Positions 7,892 to 16,876 of a stretch of DNA of 64,000 nt are shown piece after piece. The DNA is from Dyadobacter fermentans (GTDB lineage Bacteria; Bacteroidota; Bacteroidia; Cytophagales; Spirosomataceae). Each line of letters opens with the position of its first letter. The first letter of the stretch is position 1. A program made the translations under genes and the position numbers. The DNA lies in assembly GCF_019924045.1 (NCBI RefSeq), contig NZ_JAHXBN010000010.1, positions 186,001 to 250,000 on the forward strand. Reading direction: 5' to 3'. Below the pieces are notes generated by a model. It was not told the DNA's origin. It made no database searches and worked only from the letters and a program-made list of their open reading frames with translations.

Positions 7892-10800
7892 TTATAGCGT
7901 GTTTTAGCGATGTTGATGCATTTCGTTGCGATGTCGTCCATTTCTTCAAATGACAAGTCAACGTCGTATTTGTCCCTCACCTCGTCGATCAGATAGTCGC
8001 CGATTTCAATCTGCAATTTTCCAATGATGTTGGATTTGAAAAACCAATCTACTATCGGCTTGCCGTGATCCAAAACTGCCTCCTGGATCAATTCGGTGAT
8101 TTGTATTGCGGTGTTGATGGCTATCCGCTTTTTGAGTGCCTCGTCGCAGATCTTCGTTCCGATTGCTTCAACATTTATTCCATAGAACGCCTTGGCTATA
8201 TCCTTATCGCGTAATTCGACAGGAATGCCACTGTCCGTATAAGACAGCACGTTATTCATAATCTCCTGAACCTTGCGCAGATATTGTGCCTCGCCAATGC
8301 GTTGAGCTTCGTGGTCTGCAATCGTCTCGCGGAGCATTTCAGAGAACTTCTTATAAAAAGCAGGGTCTTCCTCCATTTTCTCAGAGATATGCTTCGCTGT
8401 CCGGCTGGCAATTTTGTCTGCTTTCGCTGCTTGCCCGGTGGTCTTTTCGAGTTCCAGTTGAAACTTCTCCTTATCAAAAATATTGACCAGTTCCGTGATT
8501 GTTTCCACGTTCTCGGTAGTGATATGCGTATCGATCAACTTCTGAATCTGGCCCTCATACTGCTTGAAATTCACTTCATCACTATACCGCTCTACTACGG
8601 AGAGTCTCAACCGCAAAAACATGGTCAGATCTTCTTTGTATCTGTTAATCTGTTCTTCTCCGGCCTGATTTTGAAACTCAATGGAAGAAAGAGCCAGTTT
8701 TAATGCTTTGGCGAATTTGGCAAGCTTATCATAAAACAGCACCCGCAGAGCTTCGTCTTTTAGCAAAACCTGGTAAGCCTCAGCATCGCGTTTGTTTCTA
8801 ACTGTTTTAAATATATCCCACAGCTCCGAATGTTTTTGGGGCAACTTTTTAATTTCTTCACTGATGTTGGTTAAAGTCCCTTCCAGGTCATCGACATCAA
8901 AATCCTGGAATGTGGAATACATGGTCAATGCGCTATCCAGATTCCTGATCACACCGTAATAATCGATGATGTAGCCAAAGTCTTTTTCATCATAAACTCG
9001 GTTGACCCTCGCAATGGCTTGAAGCAGTTTGTGTTCCTGCAAATTCCTGGTGAGGTACAGGACGGTATTCTTCGGCTCATCGAATCCCGTCAGTAGCTTG
9101 TCGACGACGATAATGATTTCCGGATCGGGCTGATTTTTGAAGCGGTTGATGATATTTTTTTCATACGTCTTTGCATTGCCGTGTTCTTCCATCATCTGTT
9201 TCCAGAAGCGCTGCTCCTTGGCCGACGAATTGCCATAGGCAGTTTCTTCTCCCTCTCTTTCATCAAGTGGTGATATCAGAACTTCACTCGACACAATGCC
9301 GATTTCATCTAAAAATTCCTTGTATCTAATGGCATTTAACTTCTTATCACAAACCAATTGCCCCTTGAACGGAGTACCCTTCCAGTTATCGCGAAAATGC
9401 TTGCTGATGTCCCAGGCGATGCCATATATTTTCTGCTCCGCGCTATTCAGCTGGTCTGCACGACTAAACTTTCTCTTGAAATCCGCTTTTTGATATTCAT
9501 TCAGAGGCTCGGCAACCATTCCAAAATATTTGTCGATCGGTCCTGCATTCACTTCCTGCCTCGCAACCCGCCCTTCATATAATAGGGATACCACAGCCTC
9601 GTCTTTCACAGCCTGGTCTACGGTGTAAGTATCAATGATCCCGCCGAACTTCGCCGCTGTGCTTTTGTCTCTTTTGAAAAGAGGTGTGCCGGTCATAGCA
9701 ATGAAACACGCATTGGGCAGCGTTTTCTGCATTTCGACATTGAATGTTCCATGTTGCGTGCGATGGCCTTCGTCCACAAGCACGAAAATATCCGGACTTT
9801 CCAGAGGCGTCTTGATTTTTCTTACCGCGGCCGAAAACTTATTAATAATCGTCGTCACCACCGCGTCGCTTTTACTTTCCAGCAATTCGACCAATCGCTG
9901 CCCGGTTCCCGCATTTTCGACAAACTTGCCGCATTTGATGAATGTTTTTGTGATTTGGCTATCCAGGTCGGTTCTGTCGGTAACCAGCACGATTTTCGGG
10001 TTTCTGATCGACGGTTCCATGGCAATCGCCTGTGCCAGCATCACCATCGTCAGTGATTTGCCGCTGCCTTGCGTGTGCCAGATCACGCCGCCTTGTCGCT
10101 TCCCATTTTCAATGACTGTGACCCTTTCAATTGTCTTTTTGATCGCAAAAAACTGCTGATATCGGGCTACCTTCTTTTCGCCATTATCAAACAATATGAA
10201 GTTGAATGCAATGTCCAGCAGTCGTTCCGGCCGGCAAAGTCCGAATAAATACTCGTCCTGAACGGTCGGCAGCACTTCTTCTTTTTCCTGTTCTTCAAAG
10301 TAGGAAAGCATGTATTTGAAGCGGTCTGCAAACAGTTTATCTTTTTGCATTGCACCGGTAGGCCTGTTTTTCAATGCCAGCAATTCGCTTCGATATCGAG
10401 TTTTTTCCTCCTCATTCAGGAATTTCTCCTGCCATTTGGCCCAGAATTTCTCCTTTGTTCCGTTTGTGGCGTACACAGCGTCTTGCGTCGCAATGCTCAT
10501 TAACACCTGCGCATATACGTAAAGCGAGCGGATACCATCATCCTGCTGACTGCGCAAATGCTGGCTGATCGCCTGCGCCAGTGAATCCTTTTTGTCTGGC
10601 CGCTTGCATTCGATGATGCAAATTGGGATTCCGTTGACGAACAGAACGATATCAGGGATGTAATGTTCCCTGCTCGTGGTGCGGGTAACCGAGTAGCCGT
10701 CCGCGACATGGAATACATTGTTCTCAATATTTTTCCAATCAATGTATTGGAGCGAAATGCTTTTTTTCTCGCCGTCGAAGCTTTGTTCAAATGCTTTTCC

Positions 10801-11121
10801 GAGCGTGATCATGTTATAGGCCGCCTCGCAGGCCGCAATGTATCCGTCCTGCATCGGCAAGTCGCGCAATGCCCTGATCCCGTTTTCAATGTTGGCATCG
10901 CTCACGTAGGTAAACTTTGTAGAGCTGATCCGCTTCTCGGCATTGATTTCCTTTAACTGCTTCCGCAGAATATCGTCCAGAAGCACATTCGTCGTTTTCC
11001 CTCCACGCAGCTGACTCACCTCCGCAGGACTCAGGTACGTGTAACCAAGCTTTTGCAGCATTTGCAAAGCGGGGATCAGGCTGATGTGGTTTTCCTTGAA
11101 GCTTGGGACGTCCATATGCAA
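7888..11121 (-). CDS. hsdR: Type I restriction enzyme R subunit (HsdR)
   Basis: 1077 residues, a normal length. The N-terminal PD-(D/E)XK nuclease is intact: IPDIVLFVNG with D157 and CIIECKRP with E171 and K173. The SF2 translocase follows with Walker A THTQGSGKS-like segment (HTQGSGKS, 349-356) and Walker B LVDEGHRTQ (D450, E451, H453), then helicase motifs to ARVNRVYDEKDFG; the C-terminal ~300 residues are the helical assembly domain. It cleaves DNA after ATP-driven translocation when the HsdM/HsdS complex meets unmodified sites. It is separated from the kinase gene upstream by 208 bases, the largest gap in the operon. Confidence 0.96.
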   Translation of the reverse strand: MHMDVPSFKENHISLIPALQMLQKLGYTYLSPAEVSQLRGGKTTNVLLDDILRKQLKEINAEKRISSTKFTYVSDANIENGIRALRDLPMQDGYIAACEAAYNMITLGKAFEQSFDGEKKSISLQYIDWKNIENNVFHVADGYSVTRTTSREHYIPDIVLFVNGIPICIIECKRPDKKDSLAQAISQHLRSQQDDGIRSLYVYAQVLMSIATQDAVYATNGTKEKFWAKWQEKFLNEEEKTRYRSELLALKNRPTGAMQKDKLFADRFKYMLSYFEEQEKEEVLPTVQDEYLFGLCRPERLLDIAFNFILFDNGEKKVARYQQFFAIKKTIERVTVIENGKRQGGVIWHTQGSGKSLTMVMLAQAIAMEPSIRNPKIVLVTDRTDLDSQITKTFIKCGKFVENAGTGQRLVELLESKSDAVVTTIINKFSAAVRKIKTPLESPDIFVLVDEGHRTQHGTFNVEMQKTLPNACFIAMTGTPLFKRDKSTAAKFGGIIDTYTVDQAVKDEAVVSLLYEGRVARQEVNAGPIDKYFGMVAEPLNEYQKADFKRKFSRADQLNSAEQKIYGIAWDISKHFRDNWKGTPFKGQLVCDKKLNAIRYKEFLDEIGIVSSEVLISPLDEREGEETAYGNSSAKEQRFWKQMMEEHGNAKTYEKNIINRFKNQPDPEIIIVVDKLLTGFDEPKNTVLYLTRNLQEHKLLQAIARVNRVYDEKDFGYIIDYYGVIRNLDSALTMYSTFQDFDVDDLEGTLTNISEEIKKLPQKHSELWDIFKTVRNKRDAEAYQVLLKDEALRVLFYDKLAKFAKALKLALSSIEFQNQAGEEQINRYKEDLTMFLRLRLSVVERYSDEVNFKQYEGQIQKLIDTHITTENVETITELVNIFDKEKFQLELEKTTGQAAKADKIASRTAKHISEKMEEDPAFYKKFSEMLRETIADHEAQRIGEAQYLRKVQEIMNNVLSYTDSGIPVELRDKDIAKAFYGINVEAIGTKICDEALKKRIAINTAIQITELIQEAVLDHGKPIVDWFFKSNIIGKLQIEIGDYLIDEVRDKYDVDLSFEEMDDIATKCINIAKTRYK

Positions 11122-11284
11122 TCGAATTCAGATAAAACTTATCTTTGCGCTATCATCTCCCAGTGGGAGAAGGATCTGGTTGGCCGCGTTACCGTAAATG
11201 CGGCCTTTTGTTTTTTGCAAATCATAAATGTTCATGATATTTTTGCATTACTCATCTCGCCATTTGGGAGTTTGAGTTTCGGGG

Positions 11285-11310
11285 CTCGATACATCACGAT
11301 ATGTGTCGAG
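11285..11310. other. Hairpin between the kinase gene and hsdR
   Basis: Arms CTCGATACAT and ATGTGTCGAG with a 6-base loop form a 10-bp stem with one G-T pair. It begins about 20 bases past the stop of the kinase gene in the direction of transcription and has no T-run, so it may be an RNA processing or partial termination site separating hsdR expression from the upstream genes. A second GC-rich stem (GGCCGC/GCGGCC) lies at about 11180-11203. Function not shown. Confidence 0.4.
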
Positions 11311-11329
11311 TCCTGCGGTTTTAATGCAT

Positions 11330-12430
11330 TTATTTTGCACGTGCAATTGCCAGAGCCTCTGACAATAATCCATTGTGCGCATTACTTCTACGCCAGTCCT
11401 TTCCAGGCATTCTTTTCTCAAAACTTATCTCTCCAATTGGCTTCTTTATAATACGAAAGCATTTACCATTTTCATGCGATACCACCAAGCCATCATTCTC
11501 GTCAATATAGTCAGGGCAATTTTGAATCAATTTGTGGACATCTTTCAGGAACAGAGCAGGATTTGCGTAGCGCTTCTTATGGTCGATGTGCGTTGCTTTT
11601 TTTATAACTCTACCGAATGCCTCATCCAAATAATACGGCATTGTTTTCGTATCAATGAGAGTGCCTTTTGCAATCTTCGATTCAATCATTCCATTGAACT
11701 CATCCACTTTTTGCTTTTCGTCTCGGATGATGCTGATTTTACTTAATTCTCTCTTGTTGAGCCATTTGTATGGGTCGTGCAGCGGGAAATGACCACCTAA
11801 AAGTTGAAACATTGTAACTCCGACCTGATATATATCTGACTGGAAGTAATACTCATTATTTAACACAGCCTCTGGCGGGAGATATAAATGGGTCGCCTTT
11901 GAGGCGCTTACAAATCCGTGAGCTCCGTCGATTTTCTTAACAGCACCAAGATCTGCAATTATAGGGCGATTATCAGAAAGGTCAATTAGGATGTTCCCAG
12001 GTTTTAAGTCTCTATGAACTAAGCTATGTGCTGAATGCAATTCAGTAAGACCTAATAAGACGCCAGCCACTATTTCTAGCGCTTCTTTGGAAGACAGTTT
12101 TCTATTGTCGATTATTTCCTGTAAATCACCCCCAGATATTTTAGGTGTAAGAAAGTGAGCATAGTAAGGAGGCAAGAATCTCAGATCGTAAATTTCCAAG
12201 ACATTCTTGTGCTTTATTCTTTTCAAGATCACTGCCTCCTCAGTCTCATCATAGTTCTTGTCAGCCCAATAGAATTTTAAAACAACCTCGTCGTCTAATT
12301 TTTTCCTCTTTCCGAAATAAACCTCTCCGTTAAATCCTCTCTGATGGTACTTGACAACGTCTATATCTGGATGCTGTCTTACAAAGTCCTTAATTGCTTT
12401 TGGGACGCCGTCATCGTAAAGTTCATTCAT
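11330..12430 (-). CDS. Serine/threonine protein kinase embedded in the restriction operon
   Basis: 366 residues with a complete Hanks-type kinase domain (about 25-310): glycine loop RGFNGEVYFG, ATP-lysine K52 in VVLKFYW, catalytic loop HRDLKPGN (H139-N146), metal-binding ADLG (D160; Leu replaces the usual Phe) and LPPEA in place of APE (185-189). No membrane helix is present, so it is cytosolic. The last ~55 residues (NGKCFRIIKKPIGEISFE) are outside the kinase core. The gene starts 1 base after the DUF3010-like stop and lies between hsdS and hsdR. Kinases are known in phage defence systems (for example Stk2, BREX PglW, DISARM-like settings); a regulatory or effector role here is inference. 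Confidence 0.9.
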   Translation of the reverse strand: MNELYDDGVPKAIKDFVRQHPDIDVVKYHQRGFNGEVYFGKRKKLDDEVVLKFYWADKNYDETEEAVILKRIKHKNVLEIYDLRFLPPYYAHFLTPKISGGDLQEIIDNRKLSSKEALEIVAGVLLGLTELHSAHSLVHRDLKPGNILIDLSDNRPIIADLGAVKKIDGAHGFVSASKATHLYLPPEAVLNNEYYFQSDIYQVGVTMFQLLGGHFPLHDPYKWLNKRELSKISIIRDEKQKVDEFNGMIESKIAKGTLIDTKTMPYYLDEAFGRVIKKATHIDHKKRYANPALFLKDVHKLIQNCPDYIDENDGLVVSHENGKCFRIIKKPIGEISFEKRMPGKDWRRSNAHNGLLSEALAIARAK

Positions 12431-12431
12431 A

Positions 12432-12857
12432 CTATCGCTGTTTTGTTAGATAATATGCGACATTAAGCGCATCCGCCTGATACTTGTGTTTGGAAGGTAT
12501 CGGGGGATCATTTTTCTTCAAAAAAGCATTAATGGATTGTGGCCAAATTATCTCAACTTTGATTTTTTCGTAAAGTTGAATAATCCCTTCAAGTTTGAAT
12601 GACATTGGAGATGGCGCATTTTGGCCTTTTCCGTTCGCATTTCTAGCGAGTATGCCAACTCTCGCTGGTGATATAGAGTCGAAGGCAGCGAATATCTGAT
12701 CTCTAAAATGCTTCACATGATCTGGATTCTCTGACTCGCTTATATTAAACTTCGCACATTCGTTAGTCTGAAAGATTTTTCCGTCGTTGCTTTGTTCGAG
12801 CACCACGAGTATTGCCTCATCAGACTTTATCTGTATGCCGAGTGTTTTCATAATCAT
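12432..12857 (-). CDS. DUF3010-like protein (probable RNase H/RuvC-like fold)
   Basis: 141 residues. The beginning KTLGIQIKSDEAILVVLEQS, the central FKLEGIIQLYEKIKVEIIWP and the end KYQADALNVAYYLTK match my memory of the DUF3010 family of small proteins with a presumed RNase H/RuvC-like fold; the first-strand position that is acidic in active RNase H enzymes appears as Gln here, so activity is doubtful. Its start lies 38 bases inside the hsdS gene in a different frame and its stop is 1 base from the kinase start, so it is tightly coupled to both. Family assignment is moderate; function unknown. Confidence 0.75.
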   Translation of the reverse strand: MIMKTLGIQIKSDEAILVVLEQSNDGKIFQTNECAKFNISESENPDHVKHFRDQIFAAFDSISPARVGILARNANGKGQNAPSPMSFKLEGIIQLYEKIKVEIIWPQSINAFLKKNDPPIPSKHKYQADALNVAYYLTKQR

Positions 12858-14154
12858 CTAGTTTAAGTCTTTTCTTCCCCGTCAGCAAAACCTGCATCAT
12901 TCCCTTTTTCTGCTCCCGTAATTTTTCGGTTTTGGCTCTTAGAAGTTGGATTTCTTTGTCGGCCGCACTAACTACTTCAGCTATGGCAACTTGTTCCTTA
13001 TGGTCAGGAAGTAGGAACTCCAACTTTATAAAATCTGATTTGCTCATAACTCTATTCCTGCCGGCACCACCTGGCGAGATGAGTTCTAACATATATTTCA
13101 TTCGTGGTTGAATAATATAGAACCGAAAGAAATCGGGAAATCCTTTGTCTTGAATAAATCTGTACGTCGGAAATCTATGTGAGGCTAGCGCTCCGTCATC
13201 TTTGGGCTGTGCAATTGCAATAGCCTGCTCCCAAGCAAAAGTTATATTAACAATTAGATCATTTGCATGAACGACATAGAATTTATCCATGCTGTTTTTC
13301 TCCGGTTGTTCGTCGCGCTTTAAGAATGTTCCTTTGCCGTGGCTCCTTATTCCTAGTCCTAAATATGGCGTTTCGGGTTTAGCCACTTGCCTGATTACCG
13401 GCCTTATGAAATCTTCCAATGGACGGATTTTCCACTTGGTATCTTCAAATCCTCTCAACCTCTTCTTCCCAGTCAACAAATTTTGCATCAGCCATTTTTT
13501 GCGAAGCTCTTTTTGGGCGATGAGTCTGTTGTTTTGGTTGATTGCAGAATTGAATGAGTCAAATAAACTAGCAATTGCTCTTTGTTCATTTACAGGAATC
13601 ATCAAAAATGGAAAGTTACCCACATCTTTACTCGTAATATTTGGGTCTTTCCGGCTACTACCAGCAAAATTTTTCCACCAACCCACTTTTGCATTTAGCC
13701 AGTTTAGCAGAAAACTGGGATTGATTCTTTCTTTATCAACTGTTATTGCCGATAATGCTTGGTTTATCGTCGCCTCAATTCCCAGAATTCCCGTCCGTCC
13801 TATTTGATTGAAACCTCCATACATTGCCACAAGGACAGTATCCACAGGGTAAACGCGTAGCGATGTTTCCTTTAATGCCAATTCAGTAATTTTCTCCTCT
13901 GTATCAATGATCTCTGAATTGTTTAAATCAGTTGTTTTGACCCAGGGAACAGTTCCATTAGTATGATAACTTTTATTACTTCTTAATGGCGTTGTTCCAG
14001 AAGTTATTTTAGCTATCTCCTTGATCTTTACAATTTTCCAGTTTTCGGGGAGGTTGGCGAAATATTGAGAGCCGGGAAAGTCTTGCGCGATGTCTTCAAC
14101 CTCAATTTCCTGGTCAGTTACCTTCTCGTTAATAAGTATTTCTTCTTCGCTCAT
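12820..14154 (-). CDS. hsdS: Type I restriction enzyme specificity subunit (HsdS), two target domains
   Basis: About 444 residues with the duplicated HsdS architecture: target recognition domain 1 (ending in the EQRAIASLFDSFNSAI coil and NLLTGKKRLRG linker), then domain 2 (starting WKIRPLEDFI, ending KEQVAIAEVVSAADKEI and VLLTGKKRLKL). The two LTGKKRL copies mark the repeated coiled-coil ends. It directs the complex to a bipartite DNA sequence. I chose the ATG at 14154 (MSEEEILINE); an upstream ATG at 14208 adds 18 unremarkable residues. A 30-bp palindrome lies just upstream, and the 3' end overlaps the DUF3010-like gene by 38 bases. Confidence 0.93.
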   Translation of the reverse strand: MSEEEILINEKVTDQEIEVEDIAQDFPGSQYFANLPENWKIVKIKEIAKITSGTTPLRSNKSYHTNGTVPWVKTTDLNNSEIIDTEEKITELALKETSLRVYPVDTVLVAMYGGFNQIGRTGILGIEATINQALSAITVDKERINPSFLLNWLNAKVGWWKNFAGSSRKDPNITSKDVGNFPFLMIPVNEQRAIASLFDSFNSAINQNNRLIAQKELRKKWLMQNLLTGKKRLRGFEDTKWKIRPLEDFIRPVIRQVAKPETPYLGLGIRSHGKGTFLKRDEQPEKNSMDKFYVVHANDLIVNITFAWEQAIAIAQPKDDGALASHRFPTYRFIQDKGFPDFFRFYIIQPRMKYMLELISPGGAGRNRVMSKSDFIKLEFLLPDHKEQVAIAEVVSAADKEIQLLRAKTEKLREQKKGMMQVLLTGKKRLKLDDYENTRHTDKV

Positions 14155-14227
14155 ATTAATAGTAATTTTTGGGCCGACCGCTTGCGAAAAATGAGATAAG
14201 CGAGTCAATGAATTCCCTGCTTGGCCA

Positions 14228-14257
14228 GACCATTTTCCTGACGTCAGGAAAATGGTC
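14228..14257. repeat. 30-bp perfect palindrome between rhuM and hsdS
   Basis: Two 15-base arms (GACCATTTTCCTGAC and its exact complement) meet with no spacer. It occupies the middle of the 76-base gap between the stop of rhuM and the predicted upstream start of hsdS. It could be a cruciform or hairpin limiting read-through into hsdS, or an operator. There is no T-run after it in the direction of transcription. The symmetry is a direct reading of the sequence; the role is open. Confidence 0.9.
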
Positions 14258-14284
14258 CGATAATCGAATGTTACCGTCTCTGCA

Positions 14285-15286
14285 TTAAGCCTTTTTCGAC
14301 TTAGGCAGGTGCTTGGTTTCTTTTTCCAGGTAAGCTACAAAATGCTTTTCAGCTTCGCTAAGCTCGCCTGCTGTCCGGACTTTGTACTTCTCATATTCCG
14401 CGTGAGCCTTTTTAAGCGCTTGATTGTGGCTTACGGTGCCGGCATCTTTGAGGACGTCGTTGCCTGTCATTCTCACGAAGTCATCCAAGCGGGCGATCCA
14501 ATCTTTCATGTACATAGGCTTGCGATTAAGCGCCTGTAATTCAGCTAATTCCAAATAAGCTGTAACCATGCGATTGAGAACATTTAGCTCTGACTCAGTT
14601 AAATAATTCTTAGCAACTTCTGTTTCCTGCCTTGTAGGTTTCAAACCTTTGAAACTGGTAAGTCCCAAGTTGGGTTTGGATGAATCAATACGGTTGAAAA
14701 TGACTTCCGCCGCAGTGTGTCCGTGAGCCGCCCAATGCATCTTGTTCTGCACCGTCTGAAAAAACAGTACAGACATTTCGTGTTTAGGATCGTAGTCAAT
14801 GCTGGTTGCATAAATATCCAAGACTTTTCTCCAAAACACCTTCTCGCTACTCCGGATGTCCCGAATCCTGGCGAGTAGCTCATCGAAGTAGTTTCCTCCT
14901 CCGGCTTGTTTGAGCAGTTCATCATTCAGGGAAAAGCCCTTTACAATGTATTCTCTCAAACGCGCCGTAGCCCATTGGCGAAATTTCGTTCCCTGCTGGC
15001 TCTTTACACGGTAACCGACGGAAATGATGACGTCCAGATTGTAATAGTTGGTGTCGTAGCTTTTGCCATCCATGGCAGTTGTTCGGAAATTCCGAACAAC
15101 TGAAGTTTCTTCAAGCTCCTCTTCTTCAAATATGTTCTTGATGTGCTCGCTAACAGTGGCTTTTGATTTCTGGAACAGTTCGCAAAGCTGGGCCTGAGTG
15201 AGCCAAACGGTCTCGTCTTCCAGCCGAGTTTCGATCTTTGTCCTACCATCCTCAGTTTGGTATATTATAATACTGCTTTCTTCCAT
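14285..15286 (-). CDS. rhuM: RhuM family protein in the restriction operon
   Basis: 333 residues with the RhuM family start: IIIYQTEDGRTKIETRLEDE, then a helix-turn-helix-like WLTQAQLCELFQKSKATVSE, RNFRTTAMDGKSYDTNYYN and ISVGYRVKSQQGTKFRQWA. The C-terminal half (about 150-333) has a Fic-like HGHTAAEVIFNRIDSSKPN segment (HGHTAAE resembles the Fic/Doc-related motif, but the full catalytic HxFx(D/E)GNGR is absent). RhuM proteins are frequently encoded inside type I restriction operons; their task is not established. It starts 3 bases after the hsdM stop. The DNA-binding-like N-terminus next to the palindrome at 14228 suggests it may regulate hsdS (inference). Confidence 0.9.
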   Translation of the reverse strand: MEESSIIIYQTEDGRTKIETRLEDETVWLTQAQLCELFQKSKATVSEHIKNIFEEEELEETSVVRNFRTTAMDGKSYDTNYYNLDVIISVGYRVKSQQGTKFRQWATARLREYIVKGFSLNDELLKQAGGGNYFDELLARIRDIRSSEKVFWRKVLDIYATSIDYDPKHEMSVLFFQTVQNKMHWAAHGHTAAEVIFNRIDSSKPNLGLTSFKGLKPTRQETEVAKNYLTESELNVLNRMVTAYLELAELQALNRKPMYMKDWIARLDDFVRMTGNDVLKDAGTVSHNQALKKAHAEYEKYKVRTAGELSEAEKHFVAYLEKETKHLPKSKKA

Positions 15287-15289
15287 GGC

Positions 15290-16873
15290 CTAACCGATTA
15301 ATTCCTTCAAATACCTGTCAATCTCCCCCTGCACACTCTTTAACTCCCCTTCCAGCCGCTCAATCTCCGCCTGAACAGCGGCAATATCCACCTCTTCCTC
15401 CTCCTCGAAAGTATCCACATACCTCGGAATGTTGAGATTGAATTCGTTTTCTACGATTTCCTCATAGGTAGCCACATAGCTGAATTTATCCTCCACAATG
15501 CCGGGTTGCAAGGCCCCCGCATTGAACTGCCGGTAAATGTCGACGATGTGCTCAATGTCGGTGTCGCGCAGTTTGTTTTGGTTTTTCGCCGATTCGTAAT
15601 GCTTGCTGGCGTCGATGAACAACACCGGATCATGACCATTTTCAGTCCGCGCTTTGTTGAAAATCAGGATTGCAGCGGGGATACCGGTACCGAAAAACAG
15701 GTTAGCAGGCAATCCGATCACCGCTTCGAGGATATTTTCTTCAATCGTCCGCTGGCGAATCCGTCCTTCGCTGCTGCCGCGGAACAATACGCCGTGAGGA
15801 ACCACCACGACTACTTTTCCGTGACCTTCGTAGGCCGTTTCGATCATGTGACTTATAAACGCCCAGTCGCCTTTGCTCTTAGGCGGCACACCCCGCCAGA
15901 AGCGGTTGTAAATGTCGGCCTCGGGATCGAAGCTGTCGGTGGCTTTATTTTCGGGTGTTTCTTCCTTGTCTTCTGTTTTGCCCCATTTGTCGAGTGAAAA
16001 AGGTGGGTTTGCTACCACGGTGTCAAACTTCATGAGCTTATCGCCTTCTTTCAATTTGGGATTGCGGATCGTATCGCCCCAGCGGATCGTCGCATTATCG
16101 AACCCATGGAGAAACATATTCATCACGGCCAATGTCCAGGTGCTTCCATTGGCTTCCTGGCCATACAGCGAGAAGTTATCGGAGCCCACTTCTTCGCCCG
16201 CCTTAATGAGCAGGGAAGCCGATCCACAAGTAGGGTCGCAAATCCGAGAGCCGGGTTTGGATTTGGATAGCTTGGCGATCAGGGTCGACACTTCTTTGGG
16301 TGTAAAAAACTCTCCCGCCTTCTTCCCGGCATCGCTGGCGAACCGCTCAATGAGGAACATATATGCGCCGCCGATAATGTCGGTACCGGCCAGGTGCGAC
16401 GGACGCAGGTCGAGGGATTCTTTGTTGAAATCCAGTAGCAGGTTTTTAAGGCGTGTATTTTTATCTTTCGTGTCGCCTAATACACTGCTGTTGAAATTAA
16501 TGTTTTGGAAAATACCCTTACCGTCCTGGCTAAACAGCTTTTCCCGGTTAGCTTCTTCCAGATCTACCAGCGCAATGTCGATGAGCTCGCCTATGTTGCT
16601 TTCGTTCCGGTGATCAAAGAGGTATTTGAAGTGGCTGTTGGCAGGGATCACAAACCGTTCGTGCCGCATGGCTCGGTCAGCGCGTTCTTTGTCGCCGTTG
16701 TATTTGGTCAGGTACGCCTCGTACTTATCGTCACGTACATCGCTGAGGTATTTGATGAAGAGCATTGTGAGCACGAAATCTTTGTAAATGCTCGGATCAA
16801 TGCTTCCGCGGAAGGTGTCACAAGCCTTCCAAACAGCGTCATTAATGTCTTTTTGAGTGATTTTCTTTGACAT
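15290..16873 (-). CDS. hsdM: Type I restriction enzyme modification subunit (HsdM)
   Basis: 527 residues, the usual length. An N-terminal HsdM_N helical domain (about 5-150) is followed by an N6-adenine methyltransferase domain: GEFFTPKEVSTLIAKL (187-202), AdoMet-binding DPTCGSASLL (213-222) and catalytic NPPF (289-292). The C-terminal coiled region (EEEEEVDIAAVQAEIERLEG) contacts HsdS. It methylates adenine within the site chosen by HsdS and protects host DNA. It starts 3 bases after the half-length hsdS stop and is followed at 3 bases by rhuM, so the genes are one operon. Confidence 0.96.
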   Translation of the reverse strand: MSKKITQKDINDAVWKACDTFRGSIDPSIYKDFVLTMLFIKYLSDVRDDKYEAYLTKYNGDKERADRAMRHERFVIPANSHFKYLFDHRNESNIGELIDIALVDLEEANREKLFSQDGKGIFQNINFNSSVLGDTKDKNTRLKNLLLDFNKESLDLRPSHLAGTDIIGGAYMFLIERFASDAGKKAGEFFTPKEVSTLIAKLSKSKPGSRICDPTCGSASLLIKAGEEVGSDNFSLYGQEANGSTWTLAVMNMFLHGFDNATIRWGDTIRNPKLKEGDKLMKFDTVVANPPFSLDKWGKTEDKEETPENKATDSFDPEADIYNRFWRGVPPKSKGDWAFISHMIETAYEGHGKVVVVVPHGVLFRGSSEGRIRQRTIEENILEAVIGLPANLFFGTGIPAAILIFNKARTENGHDPVLFIDASKHYESAKNQNKLRDTDIEHIVDIYRQFNAGALQPGIVEDKFSYVATYEEIVENEFNLNIPRYVDTFEEEEEVDIAAVQAEIERLEGELKSVQGEIDRYLKELIG

Positions 16874-16876
16874 GGG

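Noticed and set aside
11053..11451. 132-codon plus-strand frame spanning the kinase-hsdR gap
   Set aside because: It overlaps the ends of two real genes on the opposite strand and has no recognisable feature, although a TATCTTTG -7-like element lies nearby.
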